The notes under the pieces: generated by a model
What the model was told of the DNA's origin: nothing
Seen by the model: only the letters and a program-made list of their open reading frames with translations
The model's database searches: none
DNA from: Bacteroidota bacterium
GTDB lineage: Bacteria > Bacteroidota > Ignavibacteria > OLB7
Assembly (NCBI GenBank): GCA_018266795.1
Contig: JAFDZV010000007.1
Span: forward strand, 18,282-82,281
Direction: 5' to 3'
Length of the DNA: 64,000 nt
Made by a program: the position numbers and the translations under genes
Shown here: in pieces, positions 17,396 through 26,109 of the stretch
Layout of the letters: each line of letters starts with the position of its first letter
Position numbering within the stretch: position 1 is the first letter of the stretch

Positions 17396-18388
17396 TCAGT
17401 AGGATGTCCACTCATTCTCGGTGGTGGAGCAATTGCCAGGCACATGCTCGTAGCCCATCCCGTAGCGCTGCTGCTCCCGGACGATCCGGCCATCACGATC
17501 GAACACACGTGTTGTGGAGCGCCGCTGCGAAGGCCCACCGCCGGTGTGAAAGGCCTCGCGCCATTCCTCGCTGACGGCATGGCCGGCCCTGTCGTACCGA
17601 TATGTCGTCAGCGGCGAATCGCCGACATAGCCGCTTTGAACCGAGGAGAGGCGCCCGTGCTCATCGTATGCAAAGAGCGTGCTGTTCTCCTGGATTCGTC
17701 CGGGATAGTAATCCACGGCACGCAGCCGCACCAGCCGGCCGGCCGCATCGTACTCCGGGAACGCCCGCGTGCTGTCCCACATGCCGGACAGACTGTCCGA
17801 GGGAAGACGGCTGAACGTCTTCTCGAGCTCGATCGTCCGGCCCAGGCGATCGTAGGCATACCGCGAGCGCTGCCGGTGCCCGCTGGCCAGGTACTGCGTG
17901 TCCTCCTCGAGAACACGCCCGGAGTCGTCGTACCGGCGGCGCGAGACGACCGTTCGGACGCCCGTGCCATCGTATTGCTCAACACGTGCGGTGCGCCGAT
18001 CGTTCTCCCAATGATAGATCTCTTGATCGGACACCTCATTCCCTCGCCAGCCGACGACGGAATCCAGGCAGTTGCCCCTGCGCCGGTAGTAGCGGGTGTG
18101 CGAACGCGAGGTGCGCTCGCCGTCGAGATCGACATACTCCACGACGCGGCCGCGGCGGTCATAATATGTGATGGATCGATGCTGCCGGCCGCGCGCCGAC
18201 GGCTCGTCGCCCTCCACCACGTTCGACAACGATGCTGACGTGGAGGTCGTGACGCAGGTCCGCGGAACGCGTTGTGCCGACAGACCGTCTGCCGCGAGCA
18301 GCAGCATCAATGGCAGGAGAAAGGTCCAACTGCATGTGACGAGCCGCGATGCCCGGCTACCCGCGATGCAACGATTCGAGTGATGCAT
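17396..18388 (-). CDS. Exported YD-repeat (RHS-like) protein
   Basis: 330 residues with a signal peptide (TFLLPLMLLLAADGLSAQ). The mature protein is a run of about eight YD repeats of the type YDRRGRVVEYVD, YDDSGRVLEED, YDRLGRTIELEK, YDAAGRLVRLR, YDEHGRLSSV, YDRAGHAVSEEW and FDRDGRIVREQQ, i.e. G-R-[LIV]. RHS/YD proteins form beta-cocoons that often enclose a toxin, but this one is short, lacks an RHS core-associated domain and a variable toxin tail, so it is more likely a surface or periplasmic protein. It lies 74 bases upstream of the Kelch gene on the same strand. Confidence 0.75.
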   Translation of the reverse strand: MHHSNRCIAGSRASRLVTCSWTFLLPLMLLLAADGLSAQRVPRTCVTTSTSASLSNVVEGDEPSARGRQHRSITYYDRRGRVVEYVDLDGERTSRSHTRYYRRRGNCLDSVVGWRGNEVSDQEIYHWENDRRTARVEQYDGTGVRTVVSRRRYDDSGRVLEEDTQYLASGHRQRSRYAYDRLGRTIELEKTFSRLPSDSLSGMWDSTRAFPEYDAAGRLVRLRAVDYYPGRIQENSTLFAYDEHGRLSSVQSGYVGDSPLTTYRYDRAGHAVSEEWREAFHTGGGPSQRRSTTRVFDRDGRIVREQQRYGMGYEHVPGNCSTTENEWTSY

Positions 18389-19032
18389 GTCGATATGACG
18401 CCGCGGACATCGATTCGTAACCGAGGCGTGCCCAGGCGCGCAGATTATTCACATGGTGGCCACATCAATCGGAATATATCTCCACCCTCCAATGTGAAAA
18501 TATTTTATCGCACACAAACCGGAATAATGACAATCATCGAATTACCCCGTCGCGATATGATCACCATCCAACAATAATACGCTTGTAGTCGGTCGCGATA
18601 AAATCTTCGCAGCAATATCATGAAGGCATCTCTGTGACAACACAGGGTGCGTAGACTGCGAAGTCGAAATCTGTGACAACACAGGGAAACATATCAGGGA
18701 TCAATCTCTTCCGACTTGCAGTCTCTATCGGAAACGGGACGAACTTCAGAACCTGCAGGCCTTGCAGTGCCGGATATCGGCGCCCGTCAACTTCTCCGGA
18801 TAAATTCGCTCCCGGAATAGTACATCAAGGTGTACCCCCCATTCCGGGGCATCTATCATTCGCATTTTCGGTGATTTATATTTGCCGCCCGCAAGCGAGC
18901 TCATACACGCACGGCAGCACCCTGCCAATACGATTATTGGTTCTTCCGTGCGAATGATCTCACTCGCGCTATCAAACAACGTCTTCATCCCCCGGACTAC
19001 CTTCACCCTCTTTTTCAAGATGGAGGCCAGAG
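18389..19032. other. AT-rich intergenic region with paired palindromes
   Basis: About 640 bases before the T9SS gene at 19033. The stretch from 18440 to 18720 is clearly more AT-rich than its surroundings and probably contains the upstream promoters of the two divergent genes. It carries two copies of a 17-bp palindromic element (18631 and 18670). A leftward frame at 18746-19147 has no family resemblance and overlaps the next gene, so I do not call it. Confidence 0.5.
18631..18686 (+). promoter_or_regulatory. Duplicate 17-bp palindromic element
   Basis: TCTGTGACAACACAGGG occurs identically at 18631-18647 and 18670-18686, 39 bases apart. Each copy contains CTGTG-acaa-CACAG, an inverted repeat. 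Two identical dyads upstream of a gene are typical of regulator binding sites, but no regulator can be named; small RNA hairpins are an alternative. Confidence 0.45.
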
Positions 19033-20445
19033 ATGTATTACCATTCACGCAACGCAACGCTCTCGAAAATCCGTATCCGATTTGCGCAGCGTGCCGCCGG
19101 CATCGCTGCGTTCGCACTGCTGATATCCCTTGGCGCCAACACGGCATTCAGCCAGCCCGACATTCTTATCAGGGACTGCCAGGCCGACAATGGCGCAATT
19201 CCCAGCGCACCGGGCGCCTGCTCGACAGGCGTGTATTGGAGCCCGGACATCTGGGGCCGCCTGAGTCCTGATGCCGGCACAACCGATCAGGGACCGATCG
19301 TCGGCGCACCGCTGTATATCTACATCCGCATGAAGAACATCGGAGACCGGATGCTGGGCTGCGGCGTTCTGCACCTGTATTATCGCGACGCAACGGTGGG
19401 CGCCGCCAACTGGCCGTCTGACTGGATCGCACGCTGGATCGGCGGCAACATTACCGCAGACGAGATCGGTTCGGTCTGCGTCTGCTGCATTCTTCCCGGC
19501 CAGACGCAGATCGTCATGATTCCATGGGCGTCCGTACCAGCCAACAAGGGCGGCTACGGGCACCACTGCCTCCTGGCACGGTTCGTATCGGCGGAGGACC
19601 CGATGACTCCTCCCGGCGAGACGTCCAATACCTACGACAACATCCGGCTGAACAACAACATCGCGCAGAAGAATCTCGCCAACACTTCTCCCGCCAACCC
19701 GAACGCCGTTGTGACGCTGTTCAACAACTCGCTCGATCCCGTTACCACCACACTGAAGTTCGATGCGCTTGCGAACGACAACGGAAACAACGTGTTCGAC
19801 GTGCCGGGCTTCCAGGTGAAGGCCGTGCTGGGAGCGGACCTCTACGCGCTGTGGAACGGTCAGGGGCAGGGAGTACAGCCGTTGCCGGAGGAGAACGCCG
19901 TGCTGATCACCGGTGCGAATGCGCAGCTGGACGGTATCACCCTCCAGGGCCGGGATTGCCGGAACCCGGTGGAGTATGCAATCAACGTGCAGATGCTCTA
20001 CCCGGCGAATATTCCGCCGGATCAGGCGAACGATGTCTACAACTGGACCATCGAGCAACACCTGGGCGGCGCAACGGAAGCCGTGAACGGCGAGGCATTC
20101 GAAGTTCACATGGGGGATCAGGAACCGCAGGGGAAGACAGCCCGCCCGCCCGCACCTGACCTGGGAACGAAGCTGAACCTGCATGCGCAGCCGAACATCT
20201 CGGCGGCCAGCAGCAGGATCGGATTCACGCTCCCGAACGACGCACAGGTGACACTGGCGATCTACGATGGCAATGGGGCGCTTGTCCGCACGCTGATCTC
20301 CAAGGTGGACCAGACCGCCGGTTCACACGAGGTGGAATGGAACGGCCTCTCGAAGGACGGCGTGAAGGTCGCGAGCGGCACCTACTTCTACCGTCTGATG
20401 ACGCCGGACGGCACCGTTGAGAAGCAGATCAAGATCGTGCGATAA
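19033..20445 (+). CDS. Secreted protein with T9SS/FlgD-like C-terminal domain
   Basis: 470 residues; ATG 19033 has GGAGG seven bases upstream. The signal peptide (GIAAFALLISLGANTAFSQ) is followed by a Cys-containing, CARDB-like beta region (PLYIYIRMKNIGDRMLGCG, IVMIPWASVPAN) and a second beta domain around residues 200-350. The last ~80 residues match the FlgD_ig/T9SS sorting type: FTLPNDAQVTLAIYDGNG, ...HEVEWNGLSKDGVKVASGT, YFYRLMTPDG. It should be a surface protein; function unknown. A strong terminator follows. Confidence 0.82.
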   Translation: MYYHSRNATLSKIRIRFAQRAAGIAAFALLISLGANTAFSQPDILIRDCQADNGAIPSAPGACSTGVYWSPDIWGRLSPDAGTTDQGPIVGAPLYIYIRMKNIGDRMLGCGVLHLYYRDATVGAANWPSDWIARWIGGNITADEIGSVCVCCILPGQTQIVMIPWASVPANKGGYGHHCLLARFVSAEDPMTPPGETSNTYDNIRLNNNIAQKNLANTSPANPNAVVTLFNNSLDPVTTTLKFDALANDNGNNVFDVPGFQVKAVLGADLYALWNGQGQGVQPLPEENAVLITGANAQLDGITLQGRDCRNPVEYAINVQMLYPANIPPDQANDVYNWTIEQHLGGATEAVNGEAFEVHMGDQEPQGKTARPPAPDLGTKLNLHAQPNISAASSRIGFTLPNDAQVTLAIYDGNGALVRTLISKVDQTAGSHEVEWNGLSKDGVKVASGTYFYRLMTPDGTVEKQIKIVR

Positions 20446-20471
20446 CCTGTATGGGTAACATCCGATGATGC

Positions 20472-20505
20472 GAAGGCCCTGCATGCTCACGTATGCAGGG
20501 CCTTC
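20472..20505. terminator. Bidirectional hairpin terminator
   Basis: Perfect 13-bp stem GAAGGCCCTGCAT / ATGCAGGGCCTTC with an 8-base loop, between convergent genes ending at 20445 and 20536. Confidence 0.85.
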
Positions 20506-20535
20506 ATTGTTGCCGAGGCCGTATCGCATGCAACG

Positions 20536-21090
20536 CTACGATCCAAGCAGTGCCGCGATCTCCGCCGCGGGCAGCGTGCGCGCGATCGCCGTCCCGAGAT
20601 ATTGGAGGCTCACCCGATGGTGCTCCTCGTCGTACGACGCGACGCAGTCCGTTGCAATGGCCACCTCGTGATCACGCTGGTACGCATCGATGGCGGCAGT
20701 CTGCACACAGGCGTGTGTGTTGATGCCGGCCAGCACCAGCAGATCCGGACGCCTCCGCGCGAGCATTGCATCCAGATCGGTGCCGAAGAATGCGCTGTAC
20801 CTCTTCTTGACCACCACGGCATCCTCCGGCCGGCATTCGAGCTCATCGAGTATCCGGCATCCCTGCGTCCCGGCGATGGTGATCGAGAGATTCCGTTTCC
20901 GCATCGCCGGGAATGCATCGCTCAGGTCTGGAGCGAACTCCTGCCGGACCCAGATCACCGGCTGGCCGTGAGCCCGGAAGGCCCGCACCAACATGTTGAT
21001 GGAGGCCGCGAGACGTTCACGCTGCGCGGCCAGCACAGCGCTCCGCTCGAAGAAGTCGTTGAGCATGTCGATCACGATCAGCGTCATCAT
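20536..21090 (-). CDS. Isochorismatase-like cysteine hydrolase
   Basis: 184 residues. The catalytic triad of this family is visible: D8 in LIVIDMLNDF, K96 in VVKKRYSAF and C128 in GINTHACVQTAAIDA. The GT-type loop between them is intact. Such enzymes hydrolyse amides or vinyl ethers (nicotinamide, N-carbamoylsarcosine, isochorismate); the lack of the nicotinamidase metal-site histidines makes a nicotinamidase unlikely, so the substrate is open. Start at ATG 21090 gives the family-typical N-terminus. It lies 56 bases downstream of the citrate synthase gene on the same strand, separated by a hairpin. Confidence 0.85.
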   Translation of the reverse strand: MMTLIVIDMLNDFFERSAVLAAQRERLAASINMLVRAFRAHGQPVIWVRQEFAPDLSDAFPAMRKRNLSITIAGTQGCRILDELECRPEDAVVVKKRYSAFFGTDLDAMLARRRPDLLVLAGINTHACVQTAAIDAYQRDHEVAIATDCVASYDEEHHRVSLQYLGTAIARTLPAAEIAALLGS

Positions 21091-21116
21091 GGGCAAATGC
21101 GGTTCGTGTACTACGG

Positions 21117-21153
21117 CGCCGCAGGCGCACGCTGAAGACGTGCGCCTACGGCG
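21117..21153 (-). terminator. GC-rich hairpin between citrate synthase and cysteine hydrolase genes
   Basis: 15-bp arms (21117-21131 and 21139-21153) with one mismatch and a 7-base loop; the right arm overlaps the last codons of the citrate synthase gene. There is no T-tract, so it may attenuate rather than stop transcription, or be a REP-like element. Confidence 0.5.
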
Positions 21154-22285
21154 TTCCCTTCCATTGCCGTCCGCGAGGGCCGACGTACACGGATTGCGGA
21201 CGGATCAGGCGGCCGGCCCGCTCCTGCTCGAACGCATGCGCGATCCAGCCAACCACGCGGCTCACGGCGAAGGTGGGCGTGAAGAGATCATTCGGCAGCC
21301 CGATGCCGTGCAGAAGGAGCGCCGTGTAGAACTCCACATTGGTCTGCAACCGCCGCCCCGGCTTCTGCTCCTCGAGCAGTGCGAGCGCCGTCTCCTCCAC
21401 CTTCGTTGCCAGACGATAGAGATCGCGATCGCCTCCATTGCCGAACAACCGTTCCGCCGCGGCCGCAAGCACATCGGCGCGGGGGTCGCGCACCTTGTAG
21501 ACGCGGTGTCCGAATCCCATCAGCCGTTCGCCGCGCGCCAGCTTGGAGCGAATGTACGACTCGGCGCGCTCCTCGGACCCGATCTCCAGAACCATGTCCA
21601 GCGCAGGCCCCGGGGCGCCCCCATGCAGCGGCCCCTTCAACGCTCCAACCGCACCGGCAACCGCCGACACCAGATCCGATCCGGTGGAGACGATCACCCG
21701 CGCCGTGAAGGTGGATGCGTTGAGACCATGATCGACCACGGTGTTCAGATAGGTCTCGAGCGCCCGCGCCTCCGCCGCGCTCGGCTCGGAAGCCCGGAGC
21801 ATCCAGAGGTAGTTGGCGGCGTGCCCGAGATCCGCTCGCGGCCCGACAGGCTCCCCGCCATTGCGCAACCTCCAGTACGCGGCAACGATGGTCGGGAAAC
21901 GGGCAGCGAGCGCGGCGGCTCGCACGGCCGGCTCGCTCCCGCCCGCTGCACCATCCAGATCCAGCGTTCCCGCCGCCATGCGGAGCGCATCCATGGCGGG
22001 AACGCCGTTCGCCGCAGCCTCACGGAGCAGTGCGAGCGTTGCGGCCGGAACCGTGCGGTGCGATGCAAGCATGCCGGCGAAGGATTTCAATTCTCCACCG
22101 CCCGGAAGTTCGCCGTTCCAGAGCAGATAGGCCGTCTCCTCGAACGTCGCGTTCGGTGCAAGCTCCTCCACCGGATACCCGGCGATAACCAGCTCTCCCG
22201 CCTCCCCGTCGACACTGCTCAACGTTGTCTCAGCCGCAACCACCCCTTCCAGCCCGGGGCGAATCATATCCTGATTGTCCGTCAT
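21146..22285 (-). CDS. Citrate synthase
   Basis: 379 residues from ATG 22285, which follows AGGAG. It opens with the small-subunit type start GLEGVVAAETTLSSVDGEAG. Active-site His residues lie in LKGPLHGGAPGPALDM and MGFGHRVYKVRDPRAD. The segment that normally supplies the catalytic Asp (NVDFY) reads NVEFYTALLLHGIG, with Glu instead of Asp, a variant I associate with citrate synthase 2-like proteins. The C-terminus IRPQSVYVGPRGR is typical. It condenses acetyl-CoA with oxaloacetate (or propionyl-CoA, if a methylcitrate synthase) in the cytoplasm. It is divergent from a second, HTH-fused citrate synthase gene with a shared 91-base control region. Confidence 0.9.
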   Translation of the reverse strand: MTDNQDMIRPGLEGVVAAETTLSSVDGEAGELVIAGYPVEELAPNATFEETAYLLWNGELPGGGELKSFAGMLASHRTVPAATLALLREAAANGVPAMDALRMAAGTLDLDGAAGGSEPAVRAAALAARFPTIVAAYWRLRNGGEPVGPRADLGHAANYLWMLRASEPSAAEARALETYLNTVVDHGLNASTFTARVIVSTGSDLVSAVAGAVGALKGPLHGGAPGPALDMVLEIGSEERAESYIRSKLARGERLMGFGHRVYKVRDPRADVLAAAAERLFGNGGDRDLYRLATKVEETALALLEEQKPGRRLQTNVEFYTALLLHGIGLPNDLFTPTFAVSRVVGWIAHAFEQERAGRLIRPQSVYVGPRGRQWKGTP

Positions 22286-22346
22286 TGTCGTGCTCACTCC
22301 TGTTTGTTGATGCAGGCAACTTATCGATTGCACGAACATATAGTCA

Positions 22347-22368
22347 ATATTGATTCAACGATCAATAT
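22347..22368. promoter_or_regulatory. Palindromic operator candidate between the divergent citrate synthase genes
   Basis: ATATTGAT-tcaacg-ATCAATAT is a perfect 8-bp inverted repeat with a 6-base spacer in an AT-rich patch, nine bases before the start of the HTH-citrate synthase gene. Location and symmetry suit binding by the MerR-like domain encoded next to it (inference). Confidence 0.55.
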
Positions 22369-22376
22369 ATTGCGGT

Positions 22377-23585
22377 ATGAAATCGAAGCGATATCTCTCC
22401 GCGCAGGAGGCTGCGCGCGAACTGGGCGTAGCTCCTGCAACGCTCTACTCCTATGTGAGCCGCGGGCTGGTCCGATCCGAACAGGGAGCCGGACGGGAGC
22501 GACGGTATCATGCCGACGACGTGCGGAAGCTGAAGGAAAGGAGCCAGCTGCGGCGCGATCCGGCGAAGGCCACAGAGGGGGCGCTGCACTGGGGTGCTCC
22601 GCTGCTGGAATCATCCATCACGCTGATTGCGGACGGACGGCTGTACTACCGTGGAGAGGATGCGGTTCGGCTTGCATCGGCGCGGAGCCTGGAGGAGGTG
22701 GCGACCCTGATATGGAACGGCGACATGGCCGCTCCCATCCCCTTCAACGCGCAGGTTGTTCGCCGGCCGGCGCACCTCGCACGCATCCAACGGGCACTGG
22801 AGGAACTGCGCACCGTGGAGCGGATGCAGGCGGTGCTGGCAGTCACGGCTGCGGAGGATCCTGCGGCATACGATCTCCGCGCCGACGCCGTGATGCGCAC
22901 AGGCATACGCATCGTGCAGTTGATGACGACGGTTGCATCGGGCATCCCGGCAATCGGCAGAGGCATTGCGGCCACACTCGCAGCGGCATGGGCGCCCGGC
23001 AGGCCGCAGGCCCCACGGCTGCTGGAGCAGGCGCTCATCCTTGCCGCGGATCACGAGCTGAACGTCTCCTCCTTCACCGTTCGCTGCGTTGCGTCCGCGG
23101 GCTCAACCCCCTATCAGGCGGTGATCGCCGGCCTTGCAGCGTTGGAGGGAACGAAACATGGAGGATACACCGAGCGCGTGGAGGCGATGCTGGAGGAGAT
23201 CGGGAAGCCGGAACGCACCCGCGAACAGATCGCCGCGCGGTTGCGACGCGGGGAGGCGATACCGGGCTTCGGGCACTCGCTCTATCCCGAGGGCGACCCT
23301 CGCGGCGCGGCTCTGCTGGACGCCGTCGCCGATGCCATGCCTCGTTCGCCGGCACTGAGGCTTCCGTTCGCCGTGCGCGAGGTAGTCGCCGACGTCGTAG
23401 GCGACTACCCGACAATCGATCTCGGACTGGTGGCGATTTCGCACGCACTCGGCCTCCCGCGCGGAAGCGCTCTCACGCTCTTTGCGCTGGGACGAACCAT
23501 CGGCTGGATCGGTCACGCCATCGAGCAGTATGCGACCGACCGGATGATCCGGCCGCGTGCACGGTACACGGGGAAAACACCGTAG
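22377..23585 (+). CDS. Citrate synthase-like protein with N-terminal MerR/excisionase-type helix-turn-helix
   Basis: 402 residues. Residues 4-52 form a helix-turn-helix of the HTH_17/MerR kind (YLSAQEAARELGVAPATLYSYVSRGLVRS...RRYHADDVRKLKE). Residues ~70-402 are a citrate synthase fold with conserved His in EGTKHGGYTERVEAML and PGFGHSLYPEGDPRG, Asp in YPTIDLGLVAI, and IRPRARYTGKTP at the end. The fusion suggests an acetyl-CoA or oxaloacetate sensing transcription factor, or an enzyme with autoregulation. Similar HTH-citrate synthase fusions exist in databases, with little functional work known to me. A 10-bp inverted repeat (23381-23409) sits inside the coding region. Confidence 0.88.
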   Translation: MKSKRYLSAQEAARELGVAPATLYSYVSRGLVRSEQGAGRERRYHADDVRKLKERSQLRRDPAKATEGALHWGAPLLESSITLIADGRLYYRGEDAVRLASARSLEEVATLIWNGDMAAPIPFNAQVVRRPAHLARIQRALEELRTVERMQAVLAVTAAEDPAAYDLRADAVMRTGIRIVQLMTTVASGIPAIGRGIAATLAAAWAPGRPQAPRLLEQALILAADHELNVSSFTVRCVASAGSTPYQAVIAGLAALEGTKHGGYTERVEAMLEEIGKPERTREQIAARLRRGEAIPGFGHSLYPEGDPRGAALLDAVADAMPRSPALRLPFAVREVVADVVGDYPTIDLGLVAISHALGLPRGSALTLFALGRTIGWIGHAIEQYATDRMIRPRARYTGKTP

Positions 23586-23669
23586 GGTGATGGGTGATGC
23601 AGTGCCCGCCTACGATGCTGCGCTGATACGAGAGCAGCAGAGCGCGAAAACACCTGCAGGCACGATTGC

Positions 23670-24470
23670 TTACCGGACCAGCCTGTAGGCGGTCAGCATC
23701 CTGGTGACCGTCGCGCCGCGATACGGCTCCACAACCTTCACGAAGTACCCGATCGACGGTGCATACCAGTACTCCCGATTGACGACACCGGTGTACACCG
23801 TATCGACGTTATTGTCGTAATCGATGAAGTGATTGTGATAGCTCTGCGACACCAGGAAATGCCGGGCCGCCAACGTCTCCGCCCCGACCACGAACGATTC
23901 ATCACCCAGATACTTCGTAGAGGCATCGCGGGATATCGTCCATTGCGTTCCCATCCCTCTTCCGAAACTGTGCGTGAACCCAGACTCTCCCCCGATCTCA
24001 CACGGATAGGAGCCCAGAGTTGCCGTACCCAGCCGTGCCATCCAGTGCTTGGAGGCCGATTCGTTGGGGAGCGGAAACCAGCAGTCGCCGCTGCCATCCA
24101 GAGAGAAGCCGGGGCCACTGGGCCCGGTGTCGCTGCGTGGTGACAGCGCCACATACAGCTTCACCAGAAACGAATCAGGGTGATCGGCAGCAAGCTCAAC
24201 GCTGTCGGTCCTGCCGTACGATGCACCGTTATCGGGCTGGCAGAGAAACGCAAAGGTGCTTCCGGTCTTTGGATATGCAACCTGCGGCGTCGACGGAATC
24301 AGCAGTGTGGGAATAGAGAGCGGCGCATCGACCGAAGCGGCAAGGAACGTGGCACCGTGACCAGTGATCGGTGCCGGCCCGGGGTTGGTGCCCATGTCCG
24401 TCCTGGAACACGATGTTGCGCCGATGGCCAGAAGGGCTGCGACAAGGGATGCGAGGGTCGATCTGTTCAT
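23670..24470 (-). CDS. Putative lipoprotein of unknown function
   Basis: 266 residues from ATG 24470. The N-terminus MNRSTLASLVAALLAIGATSC is a lipoprotein signal with the lipobox IGATSC; Cys21 would be lipidated. The mature part is Ser/Thr/Tyr-rich with a repeating beta pattern; no domain recognised. Likely an outer-membrane-attached periplasmic protein. Confidence 0.7.
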   Translation of the reverse strand: MNRSTLASLVAALLAIGATSCSRTDMGTNPGPAPITGHGATFLAASVDAPLSIPTLLIPSTPQVAYPKTGSTFAFLCQPDNGASYGRTDSVELAADHPDSFLVKLYVALSPRSDTGPSGPGFSLDGSGDCWFPLPNESASKHWMARLGTATLGSYPCEIGGESGFTHSFGRGMGTQWTISRDASTKYLGDESFVVGAETLAARHFLVSQSYHNHFIDYDNNVDTVYTGVVNREYWYAPSIGYFVKVVEPYRGATVTRMLTAYRLVR

Positions 24471-24630
24471 TATGTGATGTGCGGTAACTGGTTGCCGGCA
24501 ATCCGTACGGAAGCAATGTACCGGTACCAACACTCGTATGCGCCGATCTTCTCACCGGACAGACATCACGCAGAATTCATGGTTGCGGGAGTCGAGGGAT
24601 CGTTGAACGATCGGCACGCACAGCAAACGT

Positions 24631-25557
24631 CTACCGTCCCCCATGTTGAATTGCCGGCGTTGAACGTTGAACTTCCCTCACCATGCGGTACGTGTTCACG
24701 TGGGCACGCACCGTCTCGGTGATCGGCTGCGCATAGCCGCCGCCGAGCGTGAGCACCAGCGGAACTCCGGCGGAGTACGCAGCCGCAAGCACCATCCGGT
24801 CCCGCTCCATCAGGCCCTCATGCGTGAGCGCAAGACGCCCAAGGCGGTCGCAGTGCAATGGATCCACACCGGCCTGGTAGAAGATGATGCCGGGCGTGAC
24901 TGCCATCACCGCATGCAGCGCACCCTCGAGAAGCGAGAGATAGGTCTCGTCCGTGGTGGCATCATCCAGATCGATATCGACCGTGGAGGGGATCTTGGTG
25001 AAGGGATAGTTGTTGCGCCCGTGCATGCTGAGCGTGAAGCAGCGATCGTCACCGCCGAGAATCGCCGCCGTGCCGTTCCCCTGATGCACATCCAGATCCA
25101 CAACGGCAACCCGGCGTACGACTCCCTCCTCGAGCAGCGTCAAGGCCGCAACCGCGATATCGTTGAACACGCAGTAGCCCTCCCCGGCATCGCGGAAGGC
25201 GTGATGCGTGCCGCCGGCCAGGTTCCCCGCGAGGCCATCATGCAGCGCCGCGCGCGCGGCCGCGAGCGTCCCCCCCACCGACGCCAGCGAGCGCCGCACG
25301 AACGCAGGGCTCCACGGTATGCCGATGCGGCGGACGATCTTCGGGTCCACCGTTCCATCGCAGTACGTGTTCACGTAACGCGCCGAGTGCGCCACCAGCA
25401 ACTGTTCCGGATGCGCCGGCACCGCCTCGTGCAGCTCATGCCCGGCAACAACGCCCTCGGCGAGCAACGCATCGCGGAGCATGCGATACTTCTCCATCGG
25501 GAATCGATGCCCCTCCGGAAGCGGAACCGTGTAGGTGTCGGAGTAGGAGATGTGCAT
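24631..25557 (-). CDS. Histone deacetylase/AcuC-family deacetylase
   Basis: 308 residues from ATG 25557, chosen because family members start with the equivalent of MHISYSDTYTVPLPEGHRFP. The HDAC active site is complete: tandem H118-H119 in GGTHHAF, zinc ligands D156 and H158 in VVDLDVHQGNG and D232 in QAGVDPL, and the GGGY motif near the end. Bacterial homologues deacetylate acyl-lysine proteins, polyamines or acetoin-related substrates in the cytoplasm; the substrate is not predictable here. It is divergent from the Xre-RES pair. Confidence 0.9.
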   Translation of the reverse strand: MHISYSDTYTVPLPEGHRFPMEKYRMLRDALLAEGVVAGHELHEAVPAHPEQLLVAHSARYVNTYCDGTVDPKIVRRIGIPWSPAFVRRSLASVGGTLAAARAALHDGLAGNLAGGTHHAFRDAGEGYCVFNDIAVAALTLLEEGVVRRVAVVDLDVHQGNGTAAILGGDDRCFTLSMHGRNNYPFTKIPSTVDIDLDDATTDETYLSLLEGALHAVMAVTPGIIFYQAGVDPLHCDRLGRLALTHEGLMERDRMVLAAAYSAGVPLVLTLGGGYAQPITETVRAHVNTYRMVREVQRSTPAIQHGGR

Positions 25558-25659
25558 GGGGGAAGATGCGAAAGCGTTCCGGACATTCATCGCGTTCACG
25601 GCAATGAATGTCTGCAGACGGAGGGTTGCCGGGATGTGCATTTGCCCATATATTGCGGC

Positions 25660-26109
25660 ATGATTGCACACTCACTCACAGCGGAAATTCAACGGCTCGC
25701 GCAGTTGCTGGGCAACTCCTCATCTTCGCAAGGCCGGATAACGGACGAGATCTCATTGATCGACTCGATCCGTGCAGGCCTTCCGTTGAAATCGGTAACC
25801 ATCGTTGCGGAATCGGCCCGGATGTCGGCCACGGAAATCGAACGCATCATCCCGCGCCGCACCCTTGCACATCGCAAGGCACGGAAGGAACGCCTGTCGC
25901 TCGAGGAATCGAACCGGCTGATACGTGTTGCGCGCACTGTGGCACTTGCCTTCGAGACGTTTCAGGATCTCGAGAAGGGACGTACATGGCTGCGGCAACC
26001 GAACCGTGCGCTCGCCGGGCACCCCCCGATGGAGTTGCTGGACACCGATGCGGGAGCGCGTCTGGTTGAGAGCGTACTCGGCAGAATTGCCCATGGTGTG
26101 TTCAGTTGA
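25660..26109 (+). CDS. Antitoxin of the Xre/MbcA/ParS type (RES-associated)
   Basis: 149 residues. A short helical N-terminal region with HTH character (residues ~40-90, ESARMSATEIERIIPRRTLAHRK) precedes the DUF2384 toxin-binding domain (residues ~90-149) with RVARTVALAFETF, GRTWLRQPNRALAGHPP and a C-terminal LLDTDAGARLVESVLGRI. These antitoxins plug the active site of the RES toxin with the C-terminus and usually repress the operon. The TGA stop overlaps the TTG start of the toxin. Confidence 0.9.
   Translation: MIAHSLTAEIQRLAQLLGNSSSSQGRITDEISLIDSIRAGLPLKSVTIVAESARMSATEIERIIPRRTLAHRKARKERLSLEESNRLIRVARTVALAFETFQDLEKGRTWLRQPNRALAGHPPMELLDTDAGARLVESVLGRIAHGVFS

Noticed and set aside
17396..18388. 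Idea that the YD-repeat protein is an RHS toxin
   Set aside because: It lacks the RHS core-associated domain, a variable C-terminal toxin and an immunity gene next to it.
18746..19147. 133-codon minus-strand frame in the AT-rich gap
   Set aside because: Overlaps the start and ribosome binding site of the T9SS gene at 19033, no family match, no good start.
20993..23590. 865-codon plus-strand frame across both citrate synthase genes
   Set aside because: Runs antisense to the first and out of frame over the second citrate synthase; low-complexity Arg/Gly-rich product.
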